DNA of 64,000 nt from Gammaproteobacteria bacterium (GTDB taxonomy: Bacteria; Pseudomonadota; Gammaproteobacteria; UBA1113), in contig JAGVJK010000018.1 of the NCBI GenBank assembly GCA_020051155.1, forward strand, positions 1 through 64,000, in the 5' to 3' direction. How positions within the stretch are numbered: position 1 is the stretch's first letter; every line of letters starts with the position of its first letter. The translations under genes and the position numbers were made by a program. Shown one piece after another: positions 25,221 through 35,270 of this stretch. The notes beneath the pieces are model-generated. The model was not told where the DNA came from. It did not search any database and saw only the letters and a program-made list of their open reading frames with translations.

Positions 25221-26729
25221 TTAGCATGTCCGTAACGCCAATGACCGTGCGGATAATGGTGTTACGGACATCATCGTCGTCTCCGCTGGTTTTGCAGAGC
25301 CACCACGAACCGTAGAATAATCCATCTGATTATTATTTATTTCACATGTATAATGATCAAATAATAATTGCAAAAATATTTTTACTTCCTGAACTGCAAA
25401 TTTTTCTGCTGGGCAACGTTGTTCCCCACGTCCAAAGGGTTGATAATACTTTAGCGCTTCTTTTGGTAAATCCAACCAGCGTAATGGTTTAAACTCATCA
25501 GCATCTGCTCCCCAAATAGATTTCAGTCGCTGCATTAACCAGGTTGGATATATAACGACTGTCCCCGTTGTCATTTGGTAGCCATTAAAATAAAAAGCTT
25601 TCTCTGCTGCTCGTAACATATAAGGAGATGGAGGATATAAACGCAAAGTTTCTTTAATAATATTTTCCAAAAATTTGTCTTTCTCTTGTGGTGCTTGCGT
25701 CATCATGTATTGTGCAAGAACTTCGGGATGTTGCACCATCAACTTGATTGCATAAAGCAAAGTTAGTGCTGAGGTTTCGATGCCGGCAAACAAGAGTCCA
25801 AATAAATCTGCCTGTACTTCCGAAAGACTAGCAGCGTTCAATACTTGTTTTAACTGCGCAGTAAATGAATCTTCTTTTTCTTGATAAGCAATTTCCTCAA
25901 ATACTTTTTTCAACTGCGCATGCAATAATTCTCGATTGTCCAGCATGCTCGTCGTATCCTCGCCCGCTAAGAGTCTATTCAAACTGCCTTTTAAGTTAAA
26001 TCTGCTAGCATTCCTAAAAGCTATGATATTCCCTAACTTTCTCTGAAGCTCTTTTAAGGAAACTGGAATTTCTCCAGTATCTTCTGGAGCAACCTCAAAA
26101 AATGTTGATAACAATATATTCGTCGCATATTGCCTTAGTACTATTTCTAAATCAAATTTCGTATCAGGCAATGACATTAATGTTTTTTTAGCAACTTGTT
26201 GCATTACAGATTGAAAATTTTTCATTAATTTTTGCGCATACACAGTACGTCGTGCCTTCCATTCTATACCAGTGGCTAAAAGAATAAAATTTCCTCCTAA
26301 CGACTCAGCCATTCCTTCTCTGGATTTTCGTCTTGTTACTAAAGAGGTACCATTTTTTAAACTTCCAGCTTCTAAAAGTTGACTCCATTGTTCAGGATCT
26401 GTGATGACAAGAAAGTCTTTAAACAGAATGCTGAAAGAACACATTTTAGAAGGAACGTTAATAGCGGTTTCCGTTGCAAAAGTGATCCTCTTTAGTAGCC
26501 CATCAGGTTCTTTTGACTCCACATAAAAACCTCTCACAGAATTAGATCTTAGATGTGGGACCGCTGTTGACTTAACGCCACTAGCCACCATCAAAAGTAA
26601 CATGATATTCTCTTTAAACTTTAACACACACAAAACAAGGCACATGACTATACATATGTAAACTGTATTTAATTCTTCATTGTTTTCCATCACAAATTTC
26701 TCGATTTCTTTTAAGATGTAATTTCGCAC
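25221..26729 (-). CDS. Cytochrome P450, membrane-anchored eukaryote-like type
   Basis: 502 residues. A hydrophobic N-terminal anchor (about 20-50, VYICIVMCLVLCVL) precedes the P450 fold: I-helix oxygen motif AGIETSALTLLYAI near residue 313, K-helix ETLRLYPPSPYMLR near 359, PERF-like region FKPLRWLD, and the heme-thiolate loop FGRGEQRCPAEKFA with the Cys near residue 435. Most bacterial P450s are soluble and about 400 residues; the anchor and length resemble microsomal enzymes. It would hydroxylate a lipid-like or xenobiotic substrate and needs a reductase that is not in this window. The C-terminus (PLSARSLALRTC) is atypical. Confidence 0.92.
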   Translation of the reverse strand: MRNYILKEIEKFVMENNEELNTVYICIVMCLVLCVLKFKENIMLLLMVASGVKSTAVPHLRSNSVRGFYVESKEPDGLLKRITFATETAINVPSKMCSFSILFKDFLVITDPEQWSQLLEAGSLKNGTSLVTRRKSREGMAESLGGNFILLATGIEWKARRTVYAQKLMKNFQSVMQQVAKKTLMSLPDTKFDLEIVLRQYATNILLSTFFEVAPEDTGEIPVSLKELQRKLGNIIAFRNASRFNLKGSLNRLLAGEDTTSMLDNRELLHAQLKKVFEEIAYQEKEDSFTAQLKQVLNAASLSEVQADLFGLLFAGIETSALTLLYAIKLMVQHPEVLAQYMMTQAPQEKDKFLENIIKETLRLYPPSPYMLRAAEKAFYFNGYQMTTGTVVIYPTWLMQRLKSIWGADADEFKPLRWLDLPKEALKYYQPFGRGEQRCPAEKFAVQEVKIFLQLLFDHYTCEINNNQMDYSTVRGGSAKPAETTMMSVTPLSARSLALRTC

Positions 26730-26782
26730 TGTAACAATAATATCTTTTTTCTGTCAAGATCAGAGTTTTTTATAATTACTTA

Positions 26783-28018
26783 TTAAATTTTCTTTCTTAA
26801 AGTCCTCCAATGCGTGATTGCTCCTAACAATGCAACGATAGCGAAGGAAGCGGGAATGAGGCTTAATCCCAGATGATAATTAAATGCTTCATCATGGTTG
26901 AAAACACCATAGGATAACAATAATCCCACGATGAGATGAAACACCGTGCCTCCTAGCATGATGATCATGTTGGTTAATGCAATACCCATGGCAGATAACC
27001 CTGTCGGGCACGTTTCTTCAAACACGGCCCAAACTGCTGTTTGTGAACTAGAGGCGACACCAAATAAAAAAATCAATAACATGCCATGTTCGATCAAGAG
27101 CGTCGTATAAATAAGCAGAAGAGAAATCAAACAACCAATACTCGCACCAACAATCACTAAGACCCATGCACAAGAACGTTTGCCAGCAATGTAACCCACC
27201 ATGGGCGAACCAATAGCCCAACCTAAAAATAGCAACATAATTCCAAAAGACGCTTTGGTTTCTGTGTATTGATACACTTGTTGTAAAAATGGCACACCCC
27301 ATAAGGAAGCAAAAATAGTGGTCGGTAAATAAAACAGACTGCCAATAAAACCATTAATCAAAAACGTTGGTTGTTTTAATAAAAATAAAACTTTATGAAG
27401 AGAAAATGATTGCTGCCGTGTTGCAGCTTGGCGTATTAGAGAAAATCCCGGCAACAGTATAATAACGCCGATGAGCAACGCCAGAAGAGCAATTGCTGTA
27501 AAGATAACGTGCCAATCAAGATGTTCAATTAAAAAAGCGCCGATCACTTGCACACCAGATGCTGCCAACGTACCAATTGCAATGGCAATACCTGCGATTA
27601 AACTAAAATATTGACGGGGAATAAAACAACGAGCGATATAAAGTACACCGATAAATGATAAAGCCGACGCAGCACCCACCAATAAACGCATGCTGTAGCC
27701 AAACCAGTAATGCTGGCCCCAAACAAATCCAACAAAACAAATCACACAAATAAAAATACTCAGCGCAAAGATACGATTAAATGGGTAAGCATCTAGCAAC
27801 ATTCCCGCCGGGATTTGCATCACGGCATACCCTAAGTAAAACGCAGAAGCAAAACCACCGATGCCGAGAGCTGATATCTGATATTGATGAATCAACGGCG
27901 CTACCACAATGCTTTGCGAAATCCTGAAGAAAAAATCTAAGCAATAGAAAGACAGCGCGGCAATTAAGAGCAAGTATATTCGTACTTGGGTATTTTTTTG
28001 ATCGCGGCTAAGTAACAT
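26783..28018 (-). CDS. MFS transporter
   Basis: 411 residues with 12 hydrophobic segments. The first half carries FASAFYLGYAVMQIPAGMLLDAY, the classical helix-2/loop-3 MFS signature region of organic-acid and sugar-phosphate carriers; RQYFSLIAGIAIAIGTLAASGVQVIGAF is helix 4-5. Similar carriers are numerous in Legionella/Coxiella-like bacteria and often import host metabolites, but the substrate here is not readable. It is upstream of the P450 on the same strand with a 53-base gap; a common transcript is possible. Confidence 0.85.
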   Translation of the reverse strand: MLLSRDQKNTQVRIYLLLIAALSFYCLDFFFRISQSIVVAPLIHQYQISALGIGGFASAFYLGYAVMQIPAGMLLDAYPFNRIFALSIFICVICFVGFVWGQHYWFGYSMRLLVGAASALSFIGVLYIARCFIPRQYFSLIAGIAIAIGTLAASGVQVIGAFLIEHLDWHVIFTAIALLALLIGVIILLPGFSLIRQAATRQQSFSLHKVLFLLKQPTFLINGFIGSLFYLPTTIFASLWGVPFLQQVYQYTETKASFGIMLLFLGWAIGSPMVGYIAGKRSCAWVLVIVGASIGCLISLLLIYTTLLIEHGMLLIFLFGVASSSQTAVWAVFEETCPTGLSAMGIALTNMIIMLGGTVFHLIVGLLLSYGVFNHDEAFNYHLGLSLIPASFAIVALLGAITHWRTLRKKI

Positions 28019-28150
28019 AACGAATGATGTCCTCTATATATTGTTAACTCACGCTGGGGCAACAACGACTCTAAACCAAAATAGCTCTGATAATTCCTCT
28101 GCCAAGTGTAGACACTTTACAACATGCTACTACACTATTTGACATGTCTA

Positions 28151-28177
28151 TAGCGAATTCTAAATCCTATGCAAAAT
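28151..28177. repeat. Partial copy of the 80-bp element end
   Basis: TAGCGAATT followed by TAAATCCTATGCAAAAT repeats, with few changes, the left end of the element at 12104-12183. No matching right end was found nearby. It sits in the 289-base gap between the MFS gene and hemF, where I see nothing else. Confidence 0.45.
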
Positions 28178-28307
28178 TGCGTATTTCACTTTAACAGTTA
28201 CTGACATTAGCTGCTGGTGACAGAATGATTAAGTTGTATTGATTATTATCGGCAAAACATGAGGGAAGAAGTCTGTATCTCATATCAAACCGCGCGAAAA
28301 ATAACCA

Positions 28308-29234
<927 letters not shown>

Positions 29235-29242
29235 TCATATTG

Positions 29243-31804
29243 TTAAAAAATCCACGCCAACCCAGCGCTATAAGTATTACCACCCGTATCATCACCATTG
29301 CGTTGCAACAATTGTTTGGTCACGCCATAGTAATGAGTATTTTCGTATTGCAAATACACTTGTATCGCCGGACTTAATTGATAAAAAGGACGAATTGTCC
29401 ACTGAAACTCATTCATGCCACTTCCCACTTCATCGTGGCGTACTGTTTTTGTAGCAGCGATACCACGAATATCAGCGCGGATGAAAAAATTGTTCGTGAT
29501 TTGTGTATCGCGCGATAATTCAAGATCCGCTTTCATGCTGCCACCATGATAATAACTGCGAAAATCCGTATCAATAAAATAAGGCATCGTTCCTTCAAAC
29601 CCTGCTCCTGGTTGTACATAAGGCGTTTTCGTTGGGCGAATCACATAGTTCGCACCACCTTTTATTGCCCAAAATTGACTGAGCATATGCCAATAAAAAA
29701 TATCTAGATCTGCATCTTCTATTGCGCCTTTGCTTACCTCTGCTTCGTTCATATATAACTGCAGTTTATTAACATTACCGCCCCATAATCCTTGATACGT
29801 GACCTCTTGATTATTATGGAAAGGATCTGCATTCACATCTAACAGATTAAAAAAAGAAAGTCCCGGCTCCATTCCCATCGGACGCGCAATATACTCTGGA
29901 TCCAGATCGGCATTGATTTCTGAAAATGGAATTTTTTGCTTTTCCATGTCAATGAGCGTGCTGTATTGAAAAGTTTGCGCCATCCCCGCCATCATATGAT
30001 ACAAGTGATGACAATGAAAAAACCATTGTCCATCAGCATTCGCATCAAAATCAGCAGTGACTGTTGCGCCGGGCGGCACATCGATGGTATGCAATAATGG
30101 ATCATACGCGCCATGACCATTTCTTAAAATAAACCAATGACCATGAATATGCATAGGGTGATGCATCATAGTATTGTTGGTAAAAATAACTCGGTAACGC
30201 TTTTTTGGTTCAATCACAATCGGTGCCGCTTCGTCCTCAGTTTTTCCATTGAGATACCAAATATAACGATTCATGAAGCCAGAAAGCTCCATTTTGATGA
30301 CACGTGCGATGGGTTTATTCGGATCATTGGTTTGCTCTGCTGCAGATAACTCCTGATATTTTGTTCCCATGGTGAGCATCGGCCTTTGAGCAGTCATCGT
30401 CATCTTCGATGCTGCAGGCATTGTTGGCATATCCATACCAGGCATTTTCATATTCGACATCTTGCTGTCAGACATGGTCATGTGTGACATATCCGTACCC
30501 GACATCTTGCTGTCAGGCATACTCATGTGTGACATATCCATACCTGACATCTTGCTGTCAGACATAGTCATATGCGACATATCCATACCCGACATCTTGC
30601 TGCTAGACATGCTCATATGCGACATATCCATATCGGATGTCTTTGTACTCGGCATCTTCATACCAGGCATCGTCATGCCACTACCCATCATCGACATCGG
30701 TGCTGGCTCTGGAAAAGGTTTTATATTTTTTGTATTTACCACTTGATCAGGGGCTGTCACCAATGCGCCAATCGCTGCCCCCAAAGTATCTGCAGACTCC
30801 GCATAAATAACATAAGGAAGGTCTTGCGTAATTTTAATCAGAACATCATAGGTTTCTCCAGAAGCAATCGTAAAAGAGTCTGTGAAATAAGGCTTCACAT
30901 CATTGCCTTCCACATGCACCATTTGCATGTGAGCGCCTGGAATTTTAACTTGAAAAATGGTGCTACCCGCAGCCCCAATAAATCGCAACCGCACCACATC
31001 CCCCACCTTGACAGGTGCTGTCCACGGATGCGCAGGTGTGTGCCCGTTTAATAAAAAAGCATCATAAGCAATGTCACTGATATCATACACACTCATCCGT
31101 GAACGTTGCATCATTTTATACGCAGCTAAAAGTGTTTGGCGATCTTGCGGCGTCTTTGCTCGACGATAGTCTTTCAAAAACTTCATCAACGATGGCTGCA
31201 GTGGCATGCGTGGCGAATAATAATCGCCATCCTTTTTAAGATTCGCAAAAATTTTCTCTGGCGCCGTATTGCTCCAGTCAGATAACAATACTACATAATC
31301 TTTATCATACGCATAAGTCGGCGGCGTAGGTGGATCAATAATAATAGTGCCATGTAATCCTTGCTGTTCTTGAAAACCAGAATGAGCATGATACCAATAA
31401 GTGCCCGATTGCTTTAACGTAAATTGATAATGAAACACACCCCCGGGCGGTATTGGATTTTGACTCACGCCCTCCACACCATCCATTTGCCAAGGAACTA
31501 ATAATCCATGCCAATGAATTGTTGTACCTTTATTTAAATGGTTATAGACGTTAATGGTAACATCATCGCCTTGTTTGAAATGCAGAATCGGTCCGGGAAT
31601 TTGATCATTCACCGCAATAGCTTTCACTGACTTTCCAGCAAAATTCACTGTTTTATAGGCAACGGTAAGATTGATTTCAGTATGCTGAGCAGAGGAACTT
31701 TGGACATAAGCATTTGGAGCTGAGGTATTTTGAGCAAAGGCCGATGTGCTGAAAAATACTATCAGCCCTAAACAGCCATACACCCATTTCACTATTTCTT
31801 GCAT
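29243..31804 (-). CDS. CopA-CopB fusion: multicopper oxidase joined to outer-membrane copper-resistance domain
   Basis: 853 residues. Signal peptide (GCLGLIVFFSTSAFAQ) then three cupredoxin domains with all copper ligands: HWHG and YWYHAHSG near residues 95-145, HPMHIHGHW and HCHHLYHMMAGM near 555-605. Between them is a Met/His-rich segment (about 378-458) with four 15-residue repeats of the form KMSGMDMSHMTMSDS. From about residue 630 (EINADLDPEYIARPMG) to the end is a complete CopB-type beta-rich domain ending in Phe (AGLAWIF), as outer-membrane barrels do. CopA oxidises Cu(I) in the periplasm; CopB is an outer-membrane copper protein. The two are normally separate genes. The gene lies between tsaC and hemF. 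Confidence 0.9.
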   Translation of the reverse strand: MQEIVKWVYGCLGLIVFFSTSAFAQNTSAPNAYVQSSSAQHTEINLTVAYKTVNFAGKSVKAIAVNDQIPGPILHFKQGDDVTINVYNHLNKGTTIHWHGLLVPWQMDGVEGVSQNPIPPGGVFHYQFTLKQSGTYWYHAHSGFQEQQGLHGTIIIDPPTPPTYAYDKDYVVLLSDWSNTAPEKIFANLKKDGDYYSPRMPLQPSLMKFLKDYRRAKTPQDRQTLLAAYKMMQRSRMSVYDISDIAYDAFLLNGHTPAHPWTAPVKVGDVVRLRFIGAAGSTIFQVKIPGAHMQMVHVEGNDVKPYFTDSFTIASGETYDVLIKITQDLPYVIYAESADTLGAAIGALVTAPDQVVNTKNIKPFPEPAPMSMMGSGMTMPGMKMPSTKTSDMDMSHMSMSSSKMSGMDMSHMTMSDSKMSGMDMSHMSMPDSKMSGTDMSHMTMSDSKMSNMKMPGMDMPTMPAASKMTMTAQRPMLTMGTKYQELSAAEQTNDPNKPIARVIKMELSGFMNRYIWYLNGKTEDEAAPIVIEPKKRYRVIFTNNTMMHHPMHIHGHWFILRNGHGAYDPLLHTIDVPPGATVTADFDANADGQWFFHCHHLYHMMAGMAQTFQYSTLIDMEKQKIPFSEINADLDPEYIARPMGMEPGLSFFNLLDVNADPFHNNQEVTYQGLWGGNVNKLQLYMNEAEVSKGAIEDADLDIFYWHMLSQFWAIKGGANYVIRPTKTPYVQPGAGFEGTMPYFIDTDFRSYYHGGSMKADLELSRDTQITNNFFIRADIRGIAATKTVRHDEVGSGMNEFQWTIRPFYQLSPAIQVYLQYENTHYYGVTKQLLQRNGDDTGGNTYSAGLAWIF
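30457..30636 (-). repeat. 45-bp coding repeats in the CopA-CopB Met-rich segment
   Basis: Four in-frame 45-base units; the shared CTTGCTGTCA-type core begins at 30461, 30506, 30551 and 30596. Each encodes a 15-residue Met/His/Asp/Ser unit suited to Cu(I) binding. Units differ at several bases, so the array is not recent everywhere; copy number may vary between strains. Confidence 0.9.
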
Positions 31805-31820
31805 AGGACATACTCCGAGC

Positions 31821-32393
31821 CTAAGCTCTAAGAATTTTATCCGTCAAAAGATCTTTAATCATCGAGGGTTTGTTCAGCCCACCAACACGTCCCGGTAAAA
31901 TGTAATCGATCTTATCCTCAAAAATGTTATAAACTTCTATATTATCCATAGCAGGTGGTTGATCCTTCAAATTAGCGCTCGTAGAAATCAATGCTCCACC
32001 AAATTGCAAACATAATTCTTTAGCTTGTAGATTTCTCGTGACACGAACTGCAACCGTAGCATGATCGCCTCTAATTAATGTAGAAAGACCCGGGCGCGCT
32101 GGTACAATCCACGTGACAACTTCTTCTGTCTGCTCAATCTTTTTAATCTGCTCTTTCGTCAAAGGTTCAATGTAAGGCTCTAATTGGTCTAAGCTTGCCG
32201 CAATCAAAATTAAACCACGGCTAGCACCGCGATGTTTTAAAGATAATAATCGTGTCACTGCTGTAGCATTCTGTGGGTCACACCCCAAACCATACACGCC
32301 CTCTGTTGGATAAGCGATCACCCCGCCTTCTCGTAATGCATACACTGCACGGCGAAATGCTTCTGGATTCACATTAATGTGCTCCATCGTCAT
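31821..32393 (-). CDS. tsaC: Threonylcarbamoyl-AMP synthase (TsaC/Sua5-YrdC family)
   Basis: Makes the threonylcarbamoyl-AMP used for t6A37 modification of tRNAs reading ANN codons. About 190 residues with the YrdC motifs: GGVIAYPTEGVYGLGCD, a KHRGASRGLILIA segment, TWIVPARPGLS, VAVRVTRN and ALISTSANLKDQPPA. The short single-domain form is TsaC, not the longer Sua5. ATG 32393 is chosen since GAGGAG lies about 10 bases upstream; it overlaps the topA stop by 20 bases. Confidence 0.94.
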   Translation of the reverse strand: MTMEHINVNPEAFRRAVYALREGGVIAYPTEGVYGLGCDPQNATAVTRLLSLKHRGASRGLILIAASLDQLEPYIEPLTKEQIKKIEQTEEVVTWIVPARPGLSTLIRGDHATVAVRVTRNLQAKELCLQFGGALISTSANLKDQPPAMDNIEVYNIFEDKIDYILPGRVGGLNKPSMIKDLLTDKILRA

Positions 32394-34683
32394 CGCTGGC
32401 CGTCTCCTCTTCGATATCAACACTATAACCACAGGCATCCTGCGGACAGAGTTTTTGTTTGCCGTGTTTCTTGGTTTCTTTGATCGTTAAAATAGGCCAT
32501 TGACATTTTGGACAAGACTCATTGATGGGCTCATTCCATAATGCGTACTGACAATCTGGATAACGAGAGCAAGAGTAGAATAATTTTCCGCGACGAGATT
32601 TGCGTTGATAAATCATTCCTTTGTGACAGCTTGGACACTCCACTTGTGTGTCGGCAGGTTTTTCTAAGGGTTCAATGTGACGACATTTTGGATAATTGCT
32701 ACATCCAATAAATTTACCATAACGCCCTTCGCGAATAATCAAATTGCTTTGACAATCAGGACACTGACGATCTTCAATCACCTCGGGTTCTTTTGCCGCT
32801 TCACCCGTGTCAACATTACGCGTGTAATCACATTCTGGATAAGCAGTACAACCGATAAAGCGACCTTTGCGACCTAAACGAATCGACAAAGGTGCACCAC
32901 ATTGCGGGCAGGCTTCATCCATGACTTCTTGCGTCACATCTTTGCGCTGTACATTACCATCCACTGTGGACACTTGTTGCTTGAAGGGATCCCAAAATTC
33001 ACGCAATAAGGGAATCCATTGTTTTTCGCCACGTGACACGGCATCCAGCTCATCTTCTAAATTAGCCGTAAAACTATAATCTACATATTTAGTAAAATGT
33101 TCTGTGAGAAAACGATTTACGACGCGGCCCACATCTGTGGGGAAAAAACGTTTTTTATCGAGGATGGCATATTCACGTTGCTGCAACGTAGAAATAATAG
33201 ATGCATAGGTGGACGGACGCCCAATGCCAAACTCTTCCAACGCTTTCACCAAGGTCGCTTCCGAATAACGCGGTGGTGGCTCGGTGAAATGTTGTTTGGT
33301 TTCGATACCTCGTAATGGAATTTGATCACCCACTGACAAGGGTGGCAAAATCACATCATCGCCGTCTTCGCCTTTACTATCATCCACACCTTCTTGATAG
33401 ACTTTAATAAAACCGGGGCTGGTAATCACCGAGCCATTGGCACGGAAGAAATTATCTTGGCCGCAACGCAGATCCACCGCCACCGTATCAAAGGTTGCAT
33501 GAATCATTTGACTGGCAAGGGTTCGTTTCCAAATCAAATCGTATAATTTAAATTGCTCATCCTTCAGGTAGCGTTTCACTTCATTAGGACTGCGATGAAT
33601 AGACGTCGGCCGAATTGCTTCATGGGCCTCTTGAGCATTTTTAGATTTTGTTTTGTAAATACGCGGCTCATCAGGCACATCCACTGCGCCATATTTTTTC
33701 TGGATATACTCGCGAATTTCATTCACCGCATCTTGCGCTAACGCCACGGAGTCTGTACGCATATAGGTAATTAAACCTTCTGCGCCGTCACCAATGTCGA
33801 TCCCTTCATAAAGTTGCTGTGCCACCATCATGGTGCGCTTTGCAGTAAATCCCAACTTTCTGGAGGCTTCCTGTTGCAAAGTAGAGGTTGTAAAAGGCGC
33901 TGCTGGGTTACGACGACGTTGCTTCTTGTCGATCTCTGTAACAACCAAATGACCTTGCGCTTTTTCTAATAAATCTTTTTCAATGGCGACCGCTTGTGCT
34001 TCATTGTTCACCGTAAACTGCTCAACCTTATTACCTTGATAATGGGTCAAGCGTGCGAAGAACTCTTGTTCATTACTGGTTAATTGCGCTTTGACGCTCC
34101 AGTATTCTTCACTAATAAATTTTTCTATCTCTAGCTCACGCTCCACAATCAAACGTAATGCTGGACTTTGTACACGACCTGCTGACAAACCGCGACGAAT
34201 TTTACGCCATAATAAGGGCGATAAATTAAACCCTACTAAATAATCCAAAGCGCGACGTGCTTGTTGAGCATTCACTAAGTCAAATGATAATCCGCGGGGA
34301 TGTGCCACGGCATCTTGAATGGCGGCTTTTGTAATTTCATGAAACACGACGCGTTCCATGGTTTTGTTTTCTAATTTTTTACCCTGCTGTAACAATTCAT
34401 AAAGATGCCAAGCAATGGCTTCCCCTTCGCGATCAGGGTCAGTTGCGAGAATTAAACCATCGGCATAGCGCAGTGCCTTAATAATCGTTTCCACATGTTT
34501 TTGATTGCGCTCGATGAGCTGATATTTCATCGCAAAGTCATGGGACGGATCCACCGCACCTTCTTTGGGCTCTAAATCTCTGACATGGCCATAGGAAGCA
34601 AGCACCTGGTATTCTTTCCCCAGATACTTTTCGATGGTTTTTGCCTTGGCCGGCGATTCAACGATGACAAGTGTTTTTCCCAT
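32374..34683 (-). CDS. topA: DNA topoisomerase I
   Basis: Type IA topoisomerase that relaxes negative supercoils. 769 residues: TOPRIM domain at the start (MGKTLVIVESPAKAKTIEKYLG, ATDPDREGEAIAWHL), catalytic tyrosine in GLITYMRTDS near residue 315, RPSTYASIISTLQ, then C-terminal four-cysteine zinc ribbons (CPQCGAPLSIRLGRKG, CPDCQSNLIIREG, CPSCHKG, CPKCQWPIL). Synteny dprA-smg-topA-tsaC matches other gammaproteobacteria, where a zinc-ribbon protein (YrdD) or topA occupies this place. Confidence 0.98.
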   Translation of the reverse strand: MGKTLVIVESPAKAKTIEKYLGKEYQVLASYGHVRDLEPKEGAVDPSHDFAMKYQLIERNQKHVETIIKALRYADGLILATDPDREGEAIAWHLYELLQQGKKLENKTMERVVFHEITKAAIQDAVAHPRGLSFDLVNAQQARRALDYLVGFNLSPLLWRKIRRGLSAGRVQSPALRLIVERELEIEKFISEEYWSVKAQLTSNEQEFFARLTHYQGNKVEQFTVNNEAQAVAIEKDLLEKAQGHLVVTEIDKKQRRRNPAAPFTTSTLQQEASRKLGFTAKRTMMVAQQLYEGIDIGDGAEGLITYMRTDSVALAQDAVNEIREYIQKKYGAVDVPDEPRIYKTKSKNAQEAHEAIRPTSIHRSPNEVKRYLKDEQFKLYDLIWKRTLASQMIHATFDTVAVDLRCGQDNFFRANGSVITSPGFIKVYQEGVDDSKGEDGDDVILPPLSVGDQIPLRGIETKQHFTEPPPRYSEATLVKALEEFGIGRPSTYASIISTLQQREYAILDKKRFFPTDVGRVVNRFLTEHFTKYVDYSFTANLEDELDAVSRGEKQWIPLLREFWDPFKQQVSTVDGNVQRKDVTQEVMDEACPQCGAPLSIRLGRKGRFIGCTAYPECDYTRNVDTGEAAKEPEVIEDRQCPDCQSNLIIREGRYGKFIGCSNYPKCRHIEPLEKPADTQVECPSCHKGMIYQRKSRRGKLFYSCSRYPDCQYALWNEPINESCPKCQWPILTIKETKKHGKQKLCPQDACGYSVDIEEETASDDDGAH

Positions 34684-34770
34684 TGTGTATTTTAATATCC
34701 TAATGTGATTAGACCTATACCACGGAAACCGCTGGCATTAAACCGTAGCTTTTGCTTTCATGCAAGGCTT

Positions 34771-35262
34771 TTAATGCAGAGTCTCAAAGGATTGGTCGGA
34801 TAAGATGAATTCTTGCAGCATGACAATATCCCTATTACTCTCCAAGTGGGCTCCCAAGACCATGAGAACAATTAACTTTAGCTCCAGACAATCAATGTAG
34901 TCAATATCTAATGCTAAAGCTTGCTCAATCACTAGTTCGCGCGTACGACTATCGAGAATGCCACATTGCTCCAATGCGAAGAGCAAGCCACGCGCATCAC
35001 TAGACAGTCGGGTAGACTCCCAGCCAGAAAAAACTCGCATACCTTGGGTATGAATGGGTGGTGCTTCCAGTATTGATTTCGTAGTATTGGTTTCAGCCTT
35101 GTCTTTTTTAGGTAATTTTCCTACCCAATCAAGAGCTTGAGCGATCTCATCTTGGCGAAAACCTTGGTGGCGCAATTTGGCATTTAAGTCATCCGGCATG
35201 GCCTGAAAATTAAATTGTCCTGAAATATAGGACTCAAACAAAAACATTAAAACACCAAACAT
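34771..35262 (-). CDS. smg: Smg (DUF494) family protein
   Basis: 163 residues beginning MFGVLMFLFESYI, as Smg proteins do, with GFRQDEIAQALDWVGKL, a central variable part, LLFALEQCGILDSRTRELVIEQALALD and LKLIVLMVLGAH. Function in the cell is not established; the gene is conserved next to dprA and topA and may have a role linked to DNA processing. It is 8 bases downstream of dprA. Confidence 0.93.
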   Translation of the reverse strand: MFGVLMFLFESYISGQFNFQAMPDDLNAKLRHQGFRQDEIAQALDWVGKLPKKDKAETNTTKSILEAPPIHTQGMRVFSGWESTRLSSDARGLLFALEQCGILDSRTRELVIEQALALDIDYIDCLELKLIVLMVLGAHLESNRDIVMLQEFILSDQSFETLH

Positions 35263-35270
35263 ACGATTAC

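Noticed and set aside
30457-30636. Regular 45-bp repeats resembling a CRISPR-like array
   Set aside because: The repeats are in frame within the copper oxidase gene and have no spacers; they encode Met-rich units.
30572-31051. His/Arg-rich 159-codon frame on the plus strand
   Set aside because: It is the antisense shadow of the Met-rich repeats in the copper oxidase gene and has no support of its own.
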